From Chloroflexota bacterium (lineage in GTDB: Bacteria; Chloroflexota; Limnocylindria; Limnocylindrales; CSP1-4), in the NCBI GenBank assembly GCA_021785115.1, contig JAJYGO010000302.1, positions 1-10,549 on the forward strand: a stretch of DNA of 10,549 nucleotides, written 5' to 3'. Below, piece after piece: positions 5,492 to 10,549 of the stretch. Under the pieces are notes generated by a model. The model was not told the origin of the DNA, did not search any database, and saw only the letters and a program-made list of their open reading frames with translations. A program made the position numbers and the translations under genes. The first letter of the stretch is position 1. Every line of letters starts with the position of its first letter.

Positions 5492-6671
5492 GAGTTCGAT
5501 GTCACTGGATCGTACTCGTCGCCAGCACCTGCGTGCCGGACGCCGAAACATCCCGGACCACGAGCGGCTCCTTGTGTGGGCTCGCGCAGGCGGTTGCTGC
5601 GAGATGTGCGGGCACTACCTGCTCGAGGGCCCGATCACCGCCATTCCTCACACCCTCGGCGAGCTCGCCCACATCGTCGGTCAGGGCACCGGCCCTGGCT
5701 CCCCCCGGGGGCAGGTCAGGATGTCGGCGAGCGAGCGAGACTCCGCAGACAACCTGATGCTCCTCTGCCCGAACGAGCACGACGAGGTCGACCGGCGGGG
5801 GTCGCTGGAAGTCGCCACGATCACGTTCCTCAGGACGAAGAAGCGCGAGCACGAAGAGCTCGTCCGGCGCCTGGTCACGACACCTCGCGATCGTGCGACC
5901 GCGATCCTCCGCGTGATCGGCGACGTCCAGGGTGAGGCCGTGCAGATCCCGCGGGAGGTGACCACCGCGGTCGTAGTGCAGGCGGGGCGGTTCGCCGATT
6001 TCGCTCTCGCCTTCGACCGACAGGGGGTCGAGATCGACCTGCGCGGCATTCCCGGCGAGCGCGAAGGGTCGCCAACCTACTGGGCTGCGGCGCGCGAAAG
6101 GATCGACCGCGCGATCGACCGAGTCGCCGAGGGGATCAGGCTCGACGCGATCAAGCACCTCAGCGTGTTCGCCTTCGCCCGGCTGCCGCTCCTGGTCTAC
6201 CTGGGGTCGAAGCTCGACGACACCTACCCGGTGGACATCTACCAGCGCCGGCGGGCGGGCCAGTCCTGGAAGTGGCCCGAGGGCCCGGCTGCCCAGTTCG
6301 TCGCGGAGATGCCGGCCGAGCGCGCGGACGAAATGGTCCTCATGGTGAACGTATCAGGCACGGTCGATCCGAACCAGCTACCGGATGAGCTCCAGGCGTT
6401 GCCGCGCATCACGTTGCGGATCGACGGCACGCCCGGCGTCGATGCTGTCGCATCGCGAGCGACGCTCGCGGTGTTCGAGGAACAGGTCCGGAGCACGTTC
6501 GCGATCCTGGAGGCGCCCCCGAAGATCGTGCGGCGGGTGCACCTCGTCGCCATCCTGCCGATGTCGACCGCAGTCGCTCTCGGCCGCGCGCACAACCCGC
6601 CCGTCCATCCCGGGCTCGTCGTCTACGAGAAGACCGGCAACACCTACCGGCCAGCGGTGACAATCGAATGA
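5490..6671 (+). CDS. cap5: CBASS effector nuclease, HNH-SAVED (Cap5 type)
   Basis: A 393-residue protein (390 if ATG 5499 is used). The N-terminal HNH nuclease has the CxxC pair at Cys37/Cys40 (CCEMC), His61 in GELAHIVGQG, and Asn88, Cys93 and His97 in DNLMLLCPNEHDEVD. This is the arrangement of Cap5 HNH domains ('GE.AHI ... R...NL.LLC..H..ID'). Residues about 155-393 are a SAVED domain, with hallmark stretches RLPLLVYLGSKLDDTYPVDI (231-250) and HLVAILPMSTAVALG (351-365). SAVED binds the cyclic oligonucleotide made by the CD-NTase, which multimerises the protein and activates DNA cleavage, killing the infected cell. Its stop overlaps the CD-NTase start (ATGA, 6668-6671). It precedes the synthase, whereas in many CBASS operons the synthase comes first. 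All the metal and catalytic residues I can judge are present. Confidence 0.9.
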   Translation: MSSMSLDRTRRQHLRAGRRNIPDHERLLVWARAGGCCEMCGHYLLEGPITAIPHTLGELAHIVGQGTGPGSPRGQVRMSASERDSADNLMLLCPNEHDEVDRRGSLEVATITFLRTKKREHEELVRRLVTTPRDRATAILRVIGDVQGEAVQIPREVTTAVVVQAGRFADFALAFDRQGVEIDLRGIPGEREGSPTYWAAARERIDRAIDRVAEGIRLDAIKHLSVFAFARLPLLVYLGSKLDDTYPVDIYQRRRAGQSWKWPEGPAAQFVAEMPAERADEMVLMVNVSGTVDPNQLPDELQALPRITLRIDGTPGVDAVASRATLAVFEEQVRSTFAILEAPPKIVRRVHLVAILPMSTAVALGRAHNPPVHPGLVVYEKTGNTYRPAVTIE

Positions 6672-8008
6672 AGCTCCTCGACTACTTCGCAGCCTTCCTC
6701 CGGGATGCGGTCAACCTGAACGAGACGCGCCTCGACCTCCTCGACACGCGGGTGGACTCGATCGTTGCCGCGATCGGGTTCGACGACGTCGTCGGCCCGA
6801 AGCTGATCGACCACATCCCGCAGGGATCGTGGGCGCAGCGCACGATCATCAAGCCGCTTGCCGGCGACGAGTTCGACGCTGACTTTCTCCTGCACCTCGA
6901 GGAGGACGCTGCCTGGAGCGCCGATCCGAAGCGCTACATGTCCGAGGTCCACGCGGCGTTCCGGCGTTCCACCGACTACCAGGACATGGTCCACCTCAAG
7001 AACCGCTGCGTCCGGATCGTCTACGCCAACGATTGCCACGTCGACGTCGTGCCCTACCTCGTCCGGTCCGACGGGTCCGAGGTGATCATCAACCGCGAGA
7101 GCAACGCGTTCGAGAACACGAACCCCGACGGCTTCACCGCCTGGCTGAAGGAACGCGACGAGCTTGCCGGGGGCAACCTCCGGCGCGTCATCCGGCTCGT
7201 CAAGTACCTCCGCGACTCGAAGAACACGTTTAGCTGCAAGTCGGTGATCCTCACCACGCTCGTGGGCGAGCGCGTCCGGTCGATCGACGCCGAGACTCGT
7301 TATTCGGACGTCCCGACGACGTTGAAGAACATTGTCAACGACCTGGACGCGTGGCTCGAGCTCTACCCGACGAAGCCGTCGATCGAGGACCCCAGCTGCC
7401 CGGGAACGAACTTCGACCACCGATGGGACCAGGACCTGTACGCCAACTTCCGGAACCAGATGCACCGCTACGCGGAGTGGATCACCGCCGCATGTGACGA
7501 GCCGGATCGCGACAAGAGCCTCGAGCTGTGGCAGAAGGTCTTTGGGCCCAGTTTCAAGGCGCCTGCGGCCGTCCCCGTCCGCGAAGCAGCGCTTGCACCC
7601 GTCGCGCCCACGCCCCGGGCGGCCGAGACGCGCGCAACGAACGAGGAGTTCATCCAGGAGCGCTTCCCCCTCGCGCTCAAGCACCAGGCGACCATCGACG
7701 GGGAGGTCGTGCGGAAGCCGGGGTTCCGGCACGGCCCGATCCGCAACCTGCGCCGGCTCCAGAAGAACCGGGACCTCCGGTTCCGCGTCCTGACGGACGT
7801 GAGGCCGCCCTACCAGATCTGGTGGAAGGTCAGGAACCATGGCCAGGAGGCGGAGGCGGCTCACGCGCTTCGGGGTGAGATCCGGGAGGACAACTCGACC
7901 TGGCACAAGGAGCGCACGCTCTACACGGGCACGCACTGGATCGAGTGCTACATCGTGAAGGACGGTCGCGTGGCCGCGACCGATCGCTACGTCGTCCCGA
8001 TCGAGTAG
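6668..8008 (+). CDS. CD-NTase (cGAS/DncV-like synthase) with AGS-C domain
   Basis: A 446-residue protein. The nucleotidyltransferase core shows Gly53-Ser54 (PQGSWAQRTI), the metal pair Asp70 and Asp72 (GDEFDADFLL) and the third acidic residue Asp126 (CHVDVVPYLV). The helix NLRRVIRLVKYLRD (170-183) is the conserved core helix of OAS/CD-NTase proteins. It makes a cyclic di- or trinucleotide signal; the product cannot be read from sequence. After an Ala/Pro-rich linker (about 298-325), residues about 330-446 match the AGS-C domain ('adenylyl/guanylyl and SMODS C-terminal sensor'): PYQIWWKVRNHGQEA, LRGEI, LYTGTHWIECYIVKDGRVA. ATGA overlap with the effector gene means coupled translation. No Cap2 or Cap3 gene is present, so control must come from the protein itself, perhaps through AGS-C. 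The clade is uncertain. Confidence 0.92.
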   Translation: MKLLDYFAAFLRDAVNLNETRLDLLDTRVDSIVAAIGFDDVVGPKLIDHIPQGSWAQRTIIKPLAGDEFDADFLLHLEEDAAWSADPKRYMSEVHAAFRRSTDYQDMVHLKNRCVRIVYANDCHVDVVPYLVRSDGSEVIINRESNAFENTNPDGFTAWLKERDELAGGNLRRVIRLVKYLRDSKNTFSCKSVILTTLVGERVRSIDAETRYSDVPTTLKNIVNDLDAWLELYPTKPSIEDPSCPGTNFDHRWDQDLYANFRNQMHRYAEWITAACDEPDRDKSLELWQKVFGPSFKAPAAVPVREAALAPVAPTPRAAETRATNEEFIQERFPLALKHQATIDGEVVRKPGFRHGPIRNLRRLQKNRDLRFRVLTDVRPPYQIWWKVRNHGQEAEAAHALRGEIREDNSTWHKERTLYTGTHWIECYIVKDGRVAATDRYVVPIE

Positions 8009-8050
8009 AACCAACGCGAGGCGCGGTCCGGCTACAACTACGATGAGGCA

Positions 8051-8923
8051 GTGCCTCCCACTCGCCCGCACCTGGTCTCCCGCGTGCTCGCGCGGCGGTT
8101 CACGAACGCGCGCAGCGAGCTCACGCGGTTCGAGGTCGAACGCCGGCGCGTCCGGGACGTCGGCGTCATGGGCTTCGGGCGCGCTTGGGCGCTCTACCCA
8201 GGCGATCCCATGCGGTTCGAGCAGACCTGGAAGCACGTCGAGGACCGATTGCCGGCGGCGTTCGCGGCGGTGGACGATGGCACGATCTTCAGTAGGCTGG
8301 ATCTCGTCGAGCTCCTGAAGGAGTGCCTCGCTATCCACCTCGCGCGTGGCACGACGGTGAGCCGGGTGCATGCCCAGGCCGCGAAGGACCTGCGCGAGTG
8401 GCTGGTCCCCACGTTCGCCGCCCGGCTGTGGATCGACGACAGCTTTCGACAGGAGCACGGCTTCTACCCCGCTGGACCCGAAGGTCGGCGGATGCAGGCG
8501 GAGAAGATGCTGGACGACGGGCTGGCGAATCTCGGAACGACGTCGTTCACACCGGATCGGATGACGGCCCTCTTCGACAGCGTTCGGCCGTTGGTGTTCA
8601 GCGCTGAGCTCGAAATCGGCATCGCGCGGCAGGGCGAGTTCCTCATCTCGGACACGCCCGCCGTCTCGCAGAGGGCGGGTCACGCCGGCGTTGGTCCGCT
8701 CGGCGGTGTGCCGTGGGACCGCGCAAGCACGATCACGATGCCGATCGGGAGGGCGCACACGCTTGCGCTCGGCCGCAAGGCGCAGTTCATCGACCTTGGC
8801 CAGCAGGAGGTCGAACAGCTCAACGAGAGCCAGATCAGGGGCGCGGCGAACGCCGTCGCCTGGCACCCAGACGCGGATCTTGAAGCCTTCGTGAGGGCGA
8901 CGCTCGATCGGCTCGGACGGTAG
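8051..8923 (+). CDS. DUF4238-like protein in the CBASS operon
   Basis: A 290-residue protein starting at GTG 8051, 42 nt after the CD-NTase stop and on the same strand. The N-terminus HLVSRVLARRFTN (7-19) resembles the DUF4238 opening ('HhvPrfLLrrF.'). The C-terminal half has the family's other marks: FLISDTPAV (197-205), the strand MPIGRAHTLAL (230-240), and 'VEQLNESQIRGAANAVAW' (254-271), where members have 'lN......A...v'. DUF4238 has no established biochemical role; members are often seen in accessory regions. No membrane segment or signal peptide. GAGG lies only 2 nt before GTG, so the ribosome site is doubtful, but later starts would cut the conserved N-terminus. Candidate CBASS accessory protein or an independent passenger gene. 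Family assignment is from pattern only. Confidence 0.75.
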   Translation: MPPTRPHLVSRVLARRFTNARSELTRFEVERRRVRDVGVMGFGRAWALYPGDPMRFEQTWKHVEDRLPAAFAAVDDGTIFSRLDLVELLKECLAIHLARGTTVSRVHAQAAKDLREWLVPTFAARLWIDDSFRQEHGFYPAGPEGRRMQAEKMLDDGLANLGTTSFTPDRMTALFDSVRPLVFSAELEIGIARQGEFLISDTPAVSQRAGHAGVGPLGGVPWDRASTITMPIGRAHTLALGRKAQFIDLGQQEVEQLNESQIRGAANAVAWHPDADLEAFVRATLDRLGR

Positions 8924-8969
8924 GGAACGCCCGTCCTGATTCTGGGCCCCGCGCACGAGCAGATGTCGA

Positions 8970-8991
8970 TCAGGTGGCACTTCAGGTGGCA
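8970..8991 (+). repeat. Tandem 10-bp direct repeats near the tRNA 3' end
   Basis: TCAGGTGGCA occurs at 8970-8979 and again at 8982-8991, a 12-bp period. The pair lies about 90 bp from the tRNA-Leu 3' end on the side of the integrase and CBASS genes. Paired direct repeats of this size beside a tRNA attachment site are typical of integrase arm-type binding sites. Function is inferred. Confidence 0.45.
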
Positions 8992-9021
8992 GGATGAGCG
9001 CGCGCAGCTGGGCACGCCCCG

Positions 9022-9058
9022 TGACCGACGAATGGGCGCATCAGGCCGCCGTCGGTCA
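9022..9058. terminator. Inverted repeat between the CBASS operon and tRNA-Leu
   Basis: TGACCGACG (9022-9030) and CGTCGGTCA (9050-9058) form a perfect 9-bp stem with a 19-nt loop. It lies between two convergent units: the DUF4238-like gene (ending 8923) and the reverse-strand tRNA-Leu (3' end 9080). A bidirectional terminator without T-tract is one reading; a protein-binding site at the element edge is another. Confidence 0.4.
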
Positions 9059-9079
9059 TCGAATATCGTGCGTGAAATG

Positions 9080-9132
9080 TGGTGCCGAAGCCGGGGATCG
9101 AACCCGGACGAGGTTGCCCTCAACGGTTTTTG
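9080..9132. other. Candidate chromosomal attachment site (tRNA-Leu 3' half)
   Basis: Tyrosine integrases commonly use the 3' half of tRNA genes as attB, and the inserted element then abuts the tRNA 3' end. Here that end faces the DUF4238-like gene, the CBASS genes and the integrase. I find no second copy longer than about 9 nt elsewhere in the window, so the partner att site would have to lie left of position 1. Placement is inference. Confidence 0.35.
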
Positions 9133-9166
9133 AGACCGTCGCGTCTGCCTGTTCCGCCACTTCGGC
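9080..9166 (-). tRNA. tRNA-Leu (anticodon CAA), class II, CCA encoded
   Basis: Read on the reverse strand: acceptor stem GCCGAAG (9160-9166) pairs with CTTCGGC (9084-9090), followed by discriminator A (9083) and genomic CCA (9080-9082). The anticodon stem ACGGT/ACCGT (9135-9139 / 9123-9127) encloses the loop CTCAAAA with anticodon CAA (9130-9132). The long variable arm has a GAGG/CCTC stem with GCAA loop, typical of leucine tRNAs. The T arm is CCGGG-TTCGATC-CCCGG. All stems pair perfectly, so the gene looks intact and functional. Confidence 0.97.
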
Positions 9167-9200
9167 ACGCGTGATTCGTGCTCAGCACCCATCCGAGAGC

Positions 9201-9262
9201 GGCCAGGAACGGCCACCAGCGGCCATCCGTGGACCCCCGTGTGGGGTCCACGTGGGGTCCAC
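9201..9262. repeat. Phased GGCCA repeats and GTGGGGTCCAC repeat cluster
   Basis: GGCCA recurs at 9201, 9211 and 9221, a 10-bp period. Next come GTGGACCCC (9229-9237) and two abutting copies of GTGGGGTCCAC (9241-9251, 9252-9262). The first element is the exact inverse of the last nine bases of these copies, so a 9-bp hairpin with a 5-nt loop forms at 9229-9251. The cluster is 35-96 bp upstream of the tRNA-Leu 5' end. Confidence 0.65.
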
Positions 9263-9663
9263 CTCGGACGACTCGGTACTCCCCACGACGGGGCAGCGGG
9301 ACGGCCGGGATGGAGCGGGACTGGGCATCACGCCGGCGATCGTACACCGGCGAGGAGGCAGGATCGGGCGCCGGCGACCCGGGTGATCGGACCGCTCGGG
9401 GCCACCTCGCGCAGGGCCCGGTGCGGCATCGCATCAGAAGCCTCGCGGCGCCGCCTACAGTGCCAGGGTGAGGGCGGCAACGGCGACAACCTGACGACGA
9501 CCGGGGTCTCCATGACTGAAGTCTCCCCGAGCCGCCGGGGCCGAGCCGCCTGTTCTCATTCACAGGATCTGAACCCGGGCCCTCGTCCGGCACGGCCCCG
9601 TTGACGGGTGCCCCTGTAGATCCCCCGCAGCACTCCCGGCGCGCCGCGCAGCCGCTGCGCTGA

Positions 9664-9669
9664 TACGAT
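9664..9669 (+). promoter_or_regulatory. Candidate -10 element of the sensor kinase gene
   Basis: TACGAT (TANNNT) preceded by TGA sits 12 nt before GTG 9682, which would give a leader of only about 5 nt. No convincing -35 is visible. This agrees with the lack of a Shine-Dalgarno before the GTG. Confidence 0.35.
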
Positions 9670-9681
9670 CGACGGGTTCCC

Positions 9682-10549
9682 GTGAAGACGCGCGTGCCGC
9701 TCGCGTATCAACTGCTGATCTACCAGGTCGGCGTGCTGCTGCTGGCCATCGTCGCCGGCGCAGCGCTGATCTTCTGGCAGGCGCGCCAGGAACTGGACCG
9801 GCAGTACGAGCAGCGCGCGCTGGCCGTGGCCGAGAGCGTGGCGGCGATCCCCAGCGTCCAGGAGGCCCTCCTGGCGGGTGATCCGACGGGATTCATCCAG
9901 TCCACCGCGGAGGCGCTGCGTCACGAGACCGGCGCGAGCTACATCGTGGTGGCCAACCGGCAGGGGATCCGGTTCTCGCATCCGGACGCGGCCCTGATCG
10001 GCAAGCCCATCGACGAGAGCCCGGCGACCGTGCTCGCGGGGAACAGCTGGGTGGGCGTGCAGCGCGGGACGCTCGGCGTCTCGGCCCGGGGCAAGGCGCC
10101 CATCCGCTCGGGCGGCCAGGTCATCGGCATGGTGTCGGTCGGGTACCTCGAGACCAGTGTCGGCAGCCATCTGCTCGGGGAGCTGCCGATGTACGGGCTC
10201 GGGATCACGGTCTCGTTGCTGCTCGGCGTGGCGGGGTCACTGCTGCTGGCCCGACGCCTGAAGCGCCAGACGCTCGGGCTCGAGCCGTACGAGATCACCG
10301 GGCTCCTGGAGGAGCGCGAGGCAAGCCTGCACGGGATCCGCGAGGGGGCGCTCGCCACGGACCGGGATGGCCGTATCACCCTCGCGAACCCCGAGGCGAT
10401 CCGGCTGCTGGCGCTGCCGCCCGATGCGCTGGGCAAGCCCACCGGGCAGGTGCTCCCCCCTGGCCGGACCGCCGACTTCGTGGCCGGCCGCCTGAAGGAC
10501 GCCGACGAGCTGCTCCTGTCGGGCGACAAGGTCGTCCTCGCGCGCCGGC
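9682..10549 (+). CDS. DcuS/CitA-type sensor histidine kinase, N-terminal part (runs off the window)
   Basis: GTG 9682 is the first start after the in-frame TGA at 9661; 289 codons are visible and the frame continues past the edge. Residues about 12-32 are a first membrane segment. About 35-168 form an extracytoplasmic sensor domain of the single-Cache type seen in CitA/DcuS kinases (YIVVANRQGIRFSHPDAALI, 87-106; GQVIGMVSVGYLETSV, 145-160). About 170-190 is a second membrane segment. Then comes the linker 'GLEPYEITGLLEEREASLHG' typical of this family, leading into a PAS domain (IREGALATDRDGRITLANPE, 219-238). The histidine and ATPase domains lie outside the window. Such kinases sense carboxylates such as citrate or C4-dicarboxylates; the ligand here is unknown. 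Probably chromosomal DNA outside the element. Confidence 0.9.
   Translation, partial: MKTRVPLAYQLLIYQVGVLLLAIVAGAALIFWQARQELDRQYEQRALAVAESVAAIPSVQEALLAGDPTGFIQSTAEALRHETGASYIVVANRQGIRFSHPDAALIGKPIDESPATVLAGNSWVGVQRGTLGVSARGKAPIRSGGQVIGMVSVGYLETSVGSHLLGELPMYGLGITVSLLLGVAGSLLLARRLKRQTLGLEPYEITGLLEEREASLHGIREGALATDRDGRITLANPEAIRLLALPPDALGKPTGQVLPPGRTADFVAGRLKDADELLLSGDKVVLARR

Larger units (their letters stand above)
9168..9681. other. Non-coding stretch between tRNA-Leu and the sensor kinase
   Basis: About 515 nt without a convincing gene. It contains the tRNA promoter side (next to 9167), the phased repeats at 9201-9262, and the short upstream region of the kinase. Open frames here are short, and the ones crossing the tRNA are translations of the tRNA itself. 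A small frame at 9510-9604 (MTEVSPSRRG...) has no ribosome site or protein character that I would trust. Confidence 0.6.

Noticed and set aside
6644..8980. Long reverse-strand open frame opposite the CD-NTase and DUF4238-like genes
   Set aside because: Antisense artefact of high-GC codon use; the forward frames carry catalytic motifs and ordered stop/start overlaps.
8680..9386. Short open frames crossing the tRNA (e.g. containing AGDRTRTRLPSTVFETV)
   Set aside because: These are translations of the tRNA-Leu sequence in sense or antisense, a well-known source of false proteins.
9541..9600. Possible tRNA remnant: reverse strand reads CCGGGTTCAGATCC, like a T arm
   Set aside because: No pairing 3' half, acceptor stem or anticodon arm can be built around it.

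Overview
The window is high-GC bacterial DNA with GTG/ATG starts, start/stop-overlapping operons and a class II tRNA-Leu gene that encodes its own CCA. This fits an actinomycetal or Chloroflexota-like chromosome carrying an integrated element. I cannot fix the phylum from the sequence alone.

Left part (1-3641): a tightly packed forward cluster. It holds the tail of an unknown gene, a two-TM protein with a SHOCT-like end, a small excisionase-type HTH protein, a soluble FtsH-like AAA+/M41 metalloprotease without the usual membrane anchor, a 42-residue membrane peptide translationally coupled to the protease, and a membrane-attached J-domain protein. It ends convergently against a reverse-strand protein with a probable winged helix. 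The protease, peptide and J-protein look like a small protein-quality-control or regulated-proteolysis module.

Middle (3642-5344): a divergent control region holds a 16-bp palindrome and repeated CCTTGCGC half-sites. It is followed by an excisionase-like gene and a tyrosine recombinase whose reading frames overlap by 275 nt, and then a GC-rich hairpin.

Right part (5463-8923): a compact three-gene anti-phage operon. Gene 1 is an HNH-SAVED nuclease effector (Cap5 type). Gene 2, joined by an ATGA overlap, is a CD-NTase with a C-terminal AGS-C sensor-type domain. Gene 3 is a DUF4238-like protein. The first two form a minimal CBASS system: the synthase makes a cyclic nucleotide on infection, SAVED binds it, and the HNH domain degrades DNA. 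No Cap2/Cap3 genes are present. The DUF4238-like partner is the least explained part.

Right edge (8924-10549): direct and inverted repeats, tRNA-Leu(CAA) on the reverse strand with its 3' end facing the integrase and CBASS genes (a typical integration target), about 515 nt of non-coding DNA with phased repeats, and the 5' part of a DcuS/CitA-type sensor histidine kinase. The kinase is probably ordinary chromosome. The simplest reading is that an element carrying the protease module, xis-int and CBASS sits against the tRNA-Leu 3' end, with its other end left of the window.
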